A DNA stretch of 9,225 nt. Origin: an uncultured bacterium. Lineage in GTDB: Bacteria > Cyanobacteriota > Vampirovibrionia > Gastranaerophilales > Gastranaerophilaceae. The stretch is taken from contig CAMAGQ010000059.1 in assembly GCA_945833895.1 (NCBI GenBank), positions 1 to 9,225 on the forward strand, in the 5' to 3' direction. The translations under genes were made by a program, and so were the position numbers. Below are positions 1 through 5,476 of this stretch, in pieces. The number at the start of each line of letters is the position of its first letter. Positions within the stretch are counted from its first letter, which is position 1. A model generated the notes under the pieces. The model saw only the letters and a program-made list of their open reading frames with translations. It was not told the origin of the DNA and ran no database searches.

Positions 1-14
1 GACTTGTCTTTTTT

Positions 15-147
15 TGTCACCCTGAATTTATTTCAGGGTCTTACCAGCTTGAAACCTTATGCCCTACTTGTAAGATGTTGAAACAAGTTCAGCATGACAG
101 TTTAACTTAATGGTGTCGAGAAGGGGACTATTCTGGAACCCCACGAC
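15..147. repeat. Nested palindromic intergenic repeat
   Basis: Two 27-nt arms (15-41 and 73-99) are imperfect inverted repeats of each other, matching at 20 of 27 positions. Each arm also folds on itself. The left arm has a 7-bp perfect stem, CCCTGAA/TTCAGGG (20-26 with 32-38). The right arm pairs ATGTTGAA with TTCAGCAT, with one G-T wobble. The bases that differ between the arms (CCC/GGG versus ATG/CAT) change in pairs, so both small hairpins are kept. A further weak inverted repeat lies beside it: GTCG and GGGG (115-118, 123-126) facing CCCC and CGAC (139-142, 144-147). This looks like a dispersed intergenic palindrome of the REP/MITE kind. It could also end transcription of the minus-strand genes to its right. 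Copy number cannot be seen from one window. Positions 148-291 hold nothing I can support. Confidence 0.6.
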
Positions 148-291
148 AAAGAAAATATTAGCAAATTAGGATGATAATTGCAATGTGTATCACAAGGTTG
201 TGTTGGTTATGAAGCATTCAACGCAGGTTTATTACAATATGAGAATAATTTTAGACATGGAGTACAAACGATATGTAAATTTCAAACAATC

Positions 292-633
292 TCAACCATT
301 AAAATTGTTCTTAAACGATACATTTACACCTATGTAATTAAATTTCTTTTGCAAATATTGTACTTGTTCTTCACTTATATTTTTTAATATTACTATTGGT
401 GCATTGTCAATGATGTACTTACAAGTTTTTAAATCTAAATCTAAGATTAAACGCAATTCTTTTAATGCAACAATTTGTTTATCACTATCTACAACTTTTA
501 AAACTAAGTCTATATTTCCATTTTGACAATCTTTTGGAGTATATGGTTGTTGCATAGAAATATTCTTTTGTTTTGCGACACATACTATTAATAAATATGC
601 TATCAATAGCAGAACTACAACGATTATAAATAT
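292..633 (-). CDS. Membrane-anchored protein with ribosomal L7/L12 C-terminal-like domain
   Basis: A short protein of about 113 aa. Its last 70 or so residues follow the ribosomal protein L7/L12 C-terminal domain: a VLKVV strand, an LKELR helix, LDLKTCKYIID in place of the family's LGLKEAKDLVE, then NAPIVI and a final EEQVQYLQKKF helix. The reading frame upstream encodes about 20 unbroken hydrophobic residues, a clear membrane anchor. No ATG or GTG opens it. The first ordinary start, TTG at 604-606, would cut the anchor in half and has no ribosome binding site. A GAGGT at 641-645 lies exactly 7 nt before ATA at 631-633, the same spacing as in flgC and the gene starting at 3945, so I start at ATA. 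The conservative start gives 292-606, 104 aa. The gene lies 13 nt after the Cys-rich gene and is probably translated with it. Function is unknown; the L12 domain suggests protein binding, not a ribosomal role. Confidence 0.72.
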   Translation of the reverse strand: MFIIVVVLLLIAYLLIVCVAKQKNISMQQPYTPKDCQNGNIDLVLKVVDSDKQIVALKELRLILDLDLKTCKYIIDNAPIVILKNISEEQVQYLQKKFNYIGVNVSFKNNFNG

Positions 634-640
634 GATTACT

Positions 641-645
641 ACCTC
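641..645 (-). promoter_or_regulatory. Ribosome binding site implying an AUA start
   Basis: GAGGT on the minus strand begins one base after the TAG stop (647-649) of the upstream gene. It lies 7 nt from ATA (631-633) and 4 nt from ATC (634-636). The flgC start and the start at 3945 both show GAGGT followed by a 7-nt spacer and ATG. The nearest ordinary start codon, TTG at 604-606, is 34 nt away, too far for this site. Confidence 0.5.
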
Positions 646-646
646 A

Positions 647-1075
647 CTATTTGATACCTGCTGATTCTAGCATTTTTCTTGTTTCAGAATCAAATTTTCT
701 TTTCATACAAGCTATATTTCCACCAGTAGAAGAACTTTGAACGACATTACCTGACACAGAATATTCCGTAATCGTTTCTTCACAACTTCCTTTATAAACT
801 CGTTTTGTTGCTGGTTGACATAAACCTTTTTGCATTTCTGCTCTCGCACAATTATAACTGTTCAAGCAGTTTTGATACATACGCATATTGTGTTCATAAG
901 CTTCTTTGTCATGTTCTGAACGATATATGTCATTCATTAAATCTAATCGTGGTTTGCAGAACAATTCAGCCGAGGTATTTGTATTTACTATTATTCCATT
1001 ACAATAATAGTCAGAGGCATAACACAAGCTAATACCTAGTAAAACAATAGTAATAATTAACAAAAAATTTTTCAT
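647..1075 (-). CDS. Secreted cysteine-rich protein of unknown function
   Basis: A 142-aa protein I do not recognise. It starts with a typical signal peptide: a Lys near the N-terminus, a hydrophobic stretch to about residue 17, then LCYA with likely cleavage after Ala20. The mature part has seven cysteines (25, 40, 70, 76, 86, 98, 123), suggesting disulfide bonds outside the cytoplasm. Cys18 sits in a weak lipobox-like position (ISLC), so a lipoprotein is possible but Tyr at +2 makes it less likely. The middle (about 45-85) is charged and probably helical; about 104-120 is rich in Ser, Thr, Gly and Val. The ATG has a good ribosome binding site, GAGGA 7 nt upstream. The gene lies 45 nt downstream of tRNA-Leu on the same strand with no clear promoter between, so it may be read from the tRNA promoter. 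The L12-like membrane gene follows 13 nt later. Confidence 0.72.
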   Translation of the reverse strand: MKNFLLIITIVLLGISLCYASDYYCNGIIVNTNTSAELFCKPRLDLMNDIYRSEHDKEAYEHNMRMYQNCLNSYNCARAEMQKGLCQPATKRVYKGSCEETITEYSVSGNVVQSSSTGGNIACMKRKFDSETRKMLESAGIK

Positions 1076-1120
1076 TTAATAATCCTCTATGGTTGGTTTA
1101 AAACTTTATTCTTAAAATAA

Positions 1121-1201
1121 TGTCGACGGCGAGACTTGAACTCGCACGGATTTCTCCACACGCCCCTCAAACGTGCACGTCTACCATTCCGCCACGCCGA
1201 C
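1121..1201 (-). tRNA. tRNA-Leu (anticodon GAG)
   Basis: The minus strand folds into a full class II tRNA. The acceptor stem GTCGGCG (1195-1201) pairs with CGTCGAC (1122-1128), with one G-T pair. The anticodon stem CACGT/GCGTG encloses the loop TTGAGGG, with GAG at 1166-1168. The T arm is GCGAG, TTCAAGT, CTCGC. A long variable arm and an A discriminator base (1121) both fit leucine. GAG reads CUC and CUU codons. The 3' CCA is not encoded, so it must be added by the CCA-adding enzyme. Confidence 0.95.
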
Positions 1202-1271
1202 ATATTTTATTAAGTTTTCAATCTGCCAAAATCAATTTTTATTTTGTGCTAAAAAATAACCCGGCAAGCAA

Positions 1272-1300
1272 ATTTTATCACAAATACGCAAATTTTACAA
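1272..1300 (-). promoter_or_regulatory. Probable sigma-70-type promoter of tRNA-Leu
   Basis: On the minus strand, TTGTAA (1295-1300, 4 of 6 to the -35 consensus) is followed after exactly 17 nt by TAAAAT (1272-1277, 5 of 6 to the -10 consensus). The -35 hexamer is the last Leu codon plus the TAA stop of the DUF3137-like gene. Transcription would start near 1265, leaving a leader of about 64 nt before the tRNA. AT-rich DNA yields such matches by chance, so this is moderate evidence. Confidence 0.45.
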
Positions 1301-2380
1301 TTTCGTTTTGCTTGAAAGTTTTAGCACGTCAATAAATGACAATACTGATGCAAATTCTTCAAATAATTTGTCGTATTGTTTTATGTCGTCTATTCTGCCA
1401 AACAGGTGGTTAAGTTCAAACAAATCTTTACTTGTGCTAAGCATTATCAGCATTTGATTTCCATATACAGAACATTGAAGTTTCGGTACATCAAAACTCG
1501 TATGCAGTTGCATAAATCTGTCCAAAAATGCCGTGTTTAACAAATATCTTGCTTCAATCTGTCCTTCGCCTGAACCGTATTTGTACACGTAAACGTTGTA
1601 TTTTTTTGCAAATTTGTTATATTCAACTTCGACTTTCTCAAAATCTTTCGGAACTTTGTTGAATATACCTTTTGACATTATAAGAACTCGTTGTTTTATT
1701 TCTTTGTTTAGTTTGAAATACATTGCAACGCCATTGAACATACTGTGGTAAGTTCTATTTTTATCGTTCGCATTCCAGCCGAAATCGGTTTCATTTATTA
1801 TAAATTCAACATCATTGTATTTTCCGTAAAACCTGTCATCATCATCTCTTTGGGTAATTTCTCTTGGGTAAAGCTGAGAGGTTTCAAAAATATTATCACG
1901 AATACGATATTTTGGAATGTTGTCGTATTCATCGTTAATTTCGGAAAGAATATTTGCGGCATCTTTCAGGTCAAGAAAACTGTCTGATAATGCACTTGTC
2001 ATACTGTTAATGTCATTGCATACGTAGTGGATGTTATCACCGAAAACTTTTACAAGTGTCGGAAACAGCATGCTTTTAATAGAATTTTGATATTCTTTAT
2101 TTGTGCTGATTATGTTTTGGATTATTGCACCGATAAAAAATACAATAGATAAATAAAAATGAAATTTTAAATCATAATGGTATTCTCTTTTTCCCGGAAT
2201 GTATGCAATTAAAGAAATACCGATATATGTTAATATTGATTGCCAACTGCATAAACTCCAACGCTTTTCTTTTTGAATGTTTTTCCATATAGAAAGCTGG
2301 TTAGACATCATTTGTGCAAATTTTACTGCGAAATCGTTTTTGTATTTACGTAATTGTCTTTCGTTATAATCTACTGCCAT
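1295..2380 (-). CDS. DUF3137-like membrane protein
   Basis: A 361-aa protein that fits the DUF3137 family as I know it; its function is not established. A charged N-terminal segment (about 1-46) is followed by two membrane segments (about 47-62 and 73-92), then a long soluble part. The most typical stretch is around 255-290: FAKKYNVYVY, then QIEARYLLN at 274-282 and a LDRFMQL helix. This resembles the family pattern of a tyrosine-rich strand followed by QVEARYLLTP. A patch at 179-182 is four Asp in a row. The start ATG has AGGGG close upstream. It begins 24 nt after the flgC stop on the same strand, so it is probably the last gene of the flagellar operon. In many flagellar operons fliE follows flgC; here this gene takes that place. 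A role in flagella is inferred from position only. Confidence 0.75.
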   Translation of the reverse strand: MAVDYNERQLRKYKNDFAVKFAQMMSNQLSIWKNIQKEKRWSLCSWQSILTYIGISLIAYIPGKREYHYDLKFHFYLSIVFFIGAIIQNIISTNKEYQNSIKSMLFPTLVKVFGDNIHYVCNDINSMTSALSDSFLDLKDAANILSEINDEYDNIPKYRIRDNIFETSQLYPREITQRDDDDRFYGKYNDVEFIINETDFGWNANDKNRTYHSMFNGVAMYFKLNKEIKQRVLIMSKGIFNKVPKDFEKVEVEYNKFAKKYNVYVYKYGSGEGQIEARYLLNTAFLDRFMQLHTSFDVPKLQCSVYGNQMLIMLSTSKDLFELNHLFGRIDDIKQYDKLFEEFASVLSFIDVLKLSSKTKL

Positions 2381-2404
2381 TTCCCCTATTTTTTCTAATT
2401 ATTA

Positions 2405-2848
2405 TTATTTACCAATTTCAAGAGCTCTTTGTGCCATTGATTTTGAAATATTTACAACGGCAAGGTTTGCTTCGTAAGCCCTTTGAGCCACAAGAGCATC
2501 TGCGATATCAACCATTGCGTTTACGTTTGATTGCCTTATATAACCGTTTTCATCAGCATCAGGATGACCCGGTTTGTAGATTTTTTGACCGAGTGTCGGA
2601 TCTTCAACTATGCCTGAGAAAGTTACTCCGCCTTGAAGATATGGCAGTGTTCCAACGCCAAAAGCATCTTCTTTCATTGCGTTCATTACACCTTGAAATG
2701 ACACATCATCAACCGCATTCAGTACAGGAATTTTTCTCACATAATTTGGAGTATCGAGGTTCGCAATGTTTTTTGCGTGAATATCGATTCTTTTTCCGTG
2801 TACTCTTAGTGCTTTTGCACCTATATCCATTGTATCCATTATGCCCAT
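2405..2848 (-). CDS. flgC: Flagellar basal-body rod protein FlgC
   Basis: FlgC is one of the proximal rod proteins that cross the periplasm and join the MS ring to the distal rod; it is exported by the flagellar type III system. The 147-aa length is normal for the family. The N-terminal rod signature NIANLDTP is at 27-34. The C-terminal helix is strongly typical: SNVNAMVDIADAL, then AQRAYEAN at 121-128, ending SMAQRALEIGK. The N- and C-terminal helices would form the coiled-coil D0 domain. GAGGT lies 7 nt before the ATG. The gene begins 13 nt after the flgB stop, and a DUF3137-like gene follows after 24 nt. The flgB-flgC order is the usual one. This is the most secure flagellar assignment in the window. 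Confidence 0.95.
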   Translation of the reverse strand: MGIMDTMDIGAKALRVHGKRIDIHAKNIANLDTPNYVRKIPVLNAVDDVSFQGVMNAMKEDAFGVGTLPYLQGGVTFSGIVEDPTLGQKIYKPGHPDADENGYIRQSNVNAMVDIADALVAQRAYEANLAVVNISKSMAQRALEIGK

Positions 2849-2861
2849 TTATATCACCTCA

Positions 2862-3209
2862 TTACTTACCGACATTTATGACTGTTTTCATCTCTGTAAC
2901 AATATTGGTTAATCTTCTTGTTGCCATTGAGTAAAATATCGAATTTTCCTGCATTTCCAGAATTTCGTTACCGACATTAACCGGTTCTCCCGAATAATCA
3001 AGATTAATCGCTGAAGGTCCGAGTTTTTCCGATAATTTTGTTTCCAGCGGACTGTTCATTGTACTCAAATATTGACCAAAATTTACATCTTGCCTGATGT
3101 ACCCCGGAGTATCAACGTTAGCAATGTTTGAACCTAACGCACGTTGTTTTTGTGCTATTAAATCCATCATTAATGAAACTTTACCTATACTGTCTAAAGA
3201 TGTGTACAT
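2862..3209 (-). CDS. flgB: Flagellar basal-body rod protein FlgB
   Basis: FlgB is a proximal rod protein that assembles with FlgC, FlgF, FlgG and FliE. The signature SNIANVDTPGY lies at 27-37, followed by a FLAG-rod-like segment with VNFGQYLSTM. The C-terminal helix (about 87-115, MQENSIFYSMATRRLTNIVT) corresponds to the family's closing helix, in which most members have a longer NVD-x-E-x-x-M pattern. At 115 aa it is shorter than the usual 130-140, mainly through a short middle part. AAGGT precedes the ATG at good spacing. It lies 19 nt after the upstream FlgF/G-family gene and 13 nt before flgC, so co-transcription is very likely. Confidence 0.92.
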   Translation of the reverse strand: MYTSLDSIGKVSLMMDLIAQKQRALGSNIANVDTPGYIRQDVNFGQYLSTMNSPLETKLSEKLGPSAINLDYSGEPVNVGNEILEMQENSIFYSMATRRLTNIVTEMKTVINVGK

Positions 3210-3228
3210 AATTTATACCTTTCGTTTA

Positions 3229-3945
3229 TTATGCTTCTCTTATGTTTATTGCCTTGTTGTACATTGAATCGGCAAGTTTAATCATCTGCATACTTGCAAG
3301 CATTGAAGCGTTCAACCTCAACAAATCTGTTGCAGAATTGTAAATACTTACGTTTGATGCTTCGAGATTATTTTGTTTGAAACAGTCGTGATTTTTAACA
3401 AGTCTTGCTTCACCTGCATCTTCTGTCGGTTTTACACGGTTCATTTCAGCCTGCTCCATACCGGCAGGGTTGTCAAATCTTACCAGAGGAATTGTTCCGA
3501 TTTTTGTCGATTTTGGACCTCTTGTGTCGTAAGAGTAAACGTCGCCGTTTTCTTTGATTACAAATTTGTAGCAGTTTGACGGAATTTTTATACCTTCACC
3601 GACAATCCAGCCGTCAGCAGTCGTCAAGTAACCGTTTTTACCTTGTTTAAACGCACCATCTCTTGTGTATTGAACATCACCTTCAGGAGAAACAACGGGA
3701 ATATACCCGACTCCGTCTATTGCAACGTCGTAAGGATTACTAGTTATTCTGATTGAACCTTGCGTGTAATTTGTTCTGACAGAACCTGTAAGGTAGCCGT
3801 CCTCTTTCATAATTTGCTCAAACTGAATATCTTTGTAACCTGTTGTTTGGAAGTTAGACAAATTATTCGCTATTTGTCCGAATTTTTCAAACTGGACAAG
3901 CGAATTATTTATTCCTGCATGCATTATTCCTTGTAAGTTGTACAT
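3229..3945 (-). CDS. FlgF/FlgG-family flagellar rod/hook protein, divergent C-terminus
   Basis: A 238-aa axial protein of the FlgF/FlgG family, expected in the distal rod. The N-terminal signature NNLSNFQTTGYK is at 27-38. The central domain follows the family closely: AIDGVGYIPV in place of AIDGxGFFxV, then YTRDGAF and GYLTTADGWIV. The C-terminal part opens with LEASNV (194-199) as usual. After that the expected RAYEAN-type helix is replaced by a helix rich in Met, Ala and Ser (SMLASMQMIKLADSMYNKAI). It therefore belongs to the family, but I cannot separate FlgF from FlgG and give no symbol. GAGGT lies 7 nt before the ATG. It starts 18 nt after the first family member's stop and ends 19 nt before flgB. 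The two members probably form successive rod segments. Confidence 0.88.
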   Translation of the reverse strand: MYNLQGIMHAGINNSLVQFEKFGQIANNLSNFQTTGYKDIQFEQIMKEDGYLTGSVRTNYTQGSIRITSNPYDVAIDGVGYIPVVSPEGDVQYTRDGAFKQGKNGYLTTADGWIVGEGIKIPSNCYKFVIKENGDVYSYDTRGPKSTKIGTIPLVRFDNPAGMEQAEMNRVKPTEDAGEARLVKNHDCFKQNNLEASNVSIYNSATDLLRLNASMLASMQMIKLADSMYNKAINIREA

Positions 3946-3963
3946 TTTTATAACCTCTGATTA

Positions 3964-4656
3964 TTATTGACTTAATTGTGATATTGTTTTGCCAAGTACA
4001 GAATTTTGTAACATAAACATCTGCCTGTTAGCGTCGAAATTCTTAATATATGGCATTATGGACATGAATTCCTGTTGAAGTGCAACGTTTGAATATTCGT
4101 TGTAACCCTGTTTGACGTTAGGTTCAAGAACTGCCATACCCGTGCTGTCAACAACCCCAATTTGTCCGACAAGAGTGAATTTTTTTGTTTCAGGGTTGAA
4201 CATTGTAATTTTTCCTCTGTTGTCAATTTTTACCTGCTTCAAATCCTGCGGAATGAACGGAAAAATTATAGAAGTTCCTGCGTTGGAAAGAACTTTAGAA
4301 TTATCTAAAGTCATAAGTGTTCCGTCTTTGGCTATTTGAAAACGTCCGTCACGAGAAAGTTTTACACCGTTTTCGGTTTCTGTTTGGAAATAACCTTTGT
4401 TTGCAAGTGCAACATCTAACGGGTTTGAGGAAACAGCAATACGACCGACCTTGTCATCTATAGTTTTGGATAGAGCATGCACTCCTAAATATTCAGCGAA
4501 GGACGATACAACAGCCTCTTTACGTTGATATCCGACTTTGTCAAACCCGCCGATATTTTCGTTACTGATAGCGATAATCTCGCTGTCAAGGTGCATTGCT
4601 TTTATTGAAGCGGTCAAACCGCTGTCGTTGTATTGAATACCGGTATTTATTCTCAT
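3964..4656 (-). CDS. FlgF/FlgG-family flagellar rod/hook protein, first gene of the operon
   Basis: A 230-aa FlgF/FlgG-family protein. I start it at the ATG at 4654-4656 because GAGGT lies 6 nt upstream (4663-4667) and the product then opens with MRINTGIQYND, a normal rod-protein N-terminus. A longer frame from 4734 would add 26 polar residues with no ribosome binding site. The N-terminal signature is degenerate: SNENIGGFDKVGYQRK (31-46) instead of NNIANVNTTGFKR. The central domain shows SSNPLDVALANKGYFQTE (77-94) and LSRDGRFQIAKDGTLMT (100-116), both typical. The C-terminus keeps SNV (189-191) and a helix with DANRQM where RAYEAN is usual. It may be FlgF, but sequence alone does not decide. 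Being first, it lies directly under the operon promoter. Confidence 0.86.
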   Translation of the reverse strand: MRINTGIQYNDSGLTASIKAMHLDSEIIAISNENIGGFDKVGYQRKEAVVSSFAEYLGVHALSKTIDDKVGRIAVSSNPLDVALANKGYFQTETENGVKLSRDGRFQIAKDGTLMTLDNSKVLSNAGTSIIFPFIPQDLKQVKIDNRGKITMFNPETKKFTLVGQIGVVDSTGMAVLEPNVKQGYNEYSNVALQQEFMSIMPYIKNFDANRQMFMLQNSVLGKTISQLSQ

Positions 4657-4662
4657 ATTACT

Positions 4663-4667
4663 ACCTC
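4663..4667 (-). promoter_or_regulatory. Ribosome binding site fixing the start of the first flagellar gene
   Basis: GAGGT lies 6 nt upstream of the ATG at 4654-4656. The alternative upstream ATG at 4734 has no comparable site, so the shorter 230-aa form is preferred. Confidence 0.7.
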
Positions 4668-4757
4668 TACATGTTATATTATTAATATTGTCGGACTGTT
4701 GACGATTTTCATTAGTGTTTTTGATAAAAATCATCTGTTTGAATGAGTTTTTACATG

Positions 4758-4785
4758 TTCATAATGATTTTTTTCCAGATGTCAA
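4758..4785 (-). promoter_or_regulatory. Candidate sigma-70-type promoter of the flagellar operon
   Basis: On the minus strand, a perfect TTGACA (4780-4785) is followed after 16 nt by TATGAA (4758-4763, 4 of 6 to the -10 consensus). Transcription would start near 4750, giving a leader of about 95 nt before the ATG at 4656. The leader contains a small palindrome, TGAT/ATCA around TTTT. I see no sigma-28 or sigma-54 type element here. The MITE-like repeat starts about 8 bp beyond the -35 box. Confidence 0.45.
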
Positions 4786-4792
4786 TTTTTTT

Positions 4793-5026
4793 GGGGGGTA
4801 AATATATGGGGTAAATGTATGGTGGGAAAAAGAGTTATTCGTCATTCAGAGCAAGATATTTGTAAATTTGGAGAAAAGTTGTACGGAGTGCGAAGAATCC
4901 CTGACAACTTCACTATTTAAACCCTCTCCCGAATTTCTAACTTTCACTAACGTTCAAGTTGAAATTCAAACCTCCCCCAAAGTGGGAGAGTGTTTGTTTA
5001 GTTTTCCCACTATACATTCCCCCCCC
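4793..5026. repeat. MITE-like palindromic element with about 17-bp inverted ends
   Basis: The ends are inverted repeats: 4814-4830 (AATGTATGGTGGGAAAA) matches the reverse complement of 5002-5018 at 16 of 17 positions, with a G-run outside the left arm (4808-4811) and a C-run outside the right (5019-5026). The left end also has a 13-bp tandem repeat, GGGGTAAATATAT then GGGGTAAATGTAT (4795-4820). Inside, AAACCCTCTCCC (4919-4930) faces GGGAGAGTGTTT (4984-4995), 11 of 12, and AAGTTGT (4876-4882) faces ACAACTT (4904-4910). The segment from 4841 (GTCATTCAGAGC) to 4904 (GAAGAATCCCTGAC) resembles a short repeat I recall from intergenic DNA of many bacteria. No transposase is encoded, so it would be non-autonomous. 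I see no clear target-site duplication. It fills most of the 483-bp space between the divergent genes at 4656 and 5140. Confidence 0.6.
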
Positions 5027-5139
5027 TATGTTTTGAATTGTAAACTTATGTAACAAAACTCCTAACTTGTGAAAATTCGGGTTCTAAAAATACTTTATAT
5101 ACTTGAGAGCAATTTAAAGTATAAATAAGGAGACGAGAT

Positions 5140-5469
5140 ATGGCATTTTTAGCATTAGCAAGTCAAAAAAGTTTAATGTTATTACAGAAAAACTTTTTAC
5201 AATTTCAGTACACATCAATTATGAACCAAACTCAAACCGCGGCAGCACAAATGACTGCGATTGAAAGACAGTATGCAGGTCAAGACGGTGCAGATTACAC
5301 GGAAGATGCTGCTTACATCTATTATCAGGATTTGAGTGACCAATTGGAAACAGAAAAAGATTCACTGGATTCACAATTAACTGCGATTGAAAACGAAATT
5401 TCAAGTTTAAAGACACTTGTTCAAAACAACATCAAGTCAAGTTGTACGTTAAACCTTGCAAATCAATAG
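5140..5469 (+). CDS. Small coiled-coil protein of unknown function
   Basis: A 109-aa protein I cannot place in a named family. It has no signal peptide or membrane segment. The N-terminal part (about 10-45) is an amphipathic, Gln- and Met-rich helix with Leu-Met-Leu-Leu at 12-15 and a Thr/Ala/Gln stretch at 31-39. A Tyr- and Asp-rich linker follows (45-63), then a heptad-like coiled coil (about 65-98) with Leu and Ile at regular spacing, and a short tail with Cys102. The shape, two helices without a cleavable signal, resembles small substrates or chaperones of export systems such as flagellar type III, but no motif proves that. A strong AAGGAG ribosome binding site precedes the ATG. It is divergent from the flagellar operon, with the MITE-like element between. 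It converges on folD with only 7 bp between the stops. Confidence 0.72.
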   Translation: MAFLALASQKSLMLLQKNFLQFQYTSIMNQTQTAAAQMTAIERQYAGQDGADYTEDAAYIYYQDLSDQLETEKDSLDSQLTAIENEISSLKTLVQNNIKSSCTLNLANQ

Positions 5470-5476
5470 AGTTAAT

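Noticed and set aside
112..147. Possible tRNA-like or att-like remnant: TGTCGA and GACT here also occur at the 3' end of tRNA-Leu, and the minus strand ends CGACACCA
   Set aside because: Only about 11 of 17 positions match, and the hairpin loop is too large for a T arm, so chance or repeat sequence explains it better.
178..387. Plus-strand open frame of 69 aa from a TTG, and a shorter nested frame from about 210
   Set aside because: No clear ribosome binding site, no recognisable motif, and its far half runs antisense through the L12-like gene, which has a good family match.
1120..1335. 71-aa plus-strand frame
   Set aside because: It reads antisense through the tRNA-Leu gene and its promoter.
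4657..4734. Longer N-terminus (26 extra residues) for the first FlgF/G-family gene
   Set aside because: No ribosome binding site at 4734, polar residues unlike the family, and a good GAGGT site before the ATG at 4656.
4868..5053. 61-aa plus-strand frame
   Set aside because: It lies within the palindromic element, has no ribosome binding site and no motif.
5067..5103. Promoter for the gene at 5140: TTGTGA with TATACT or TACTTT downstream
   Set aside because: Spacing to TATACT is about 25 nt and TACTTT is a poor -10, so no pair is convincing.
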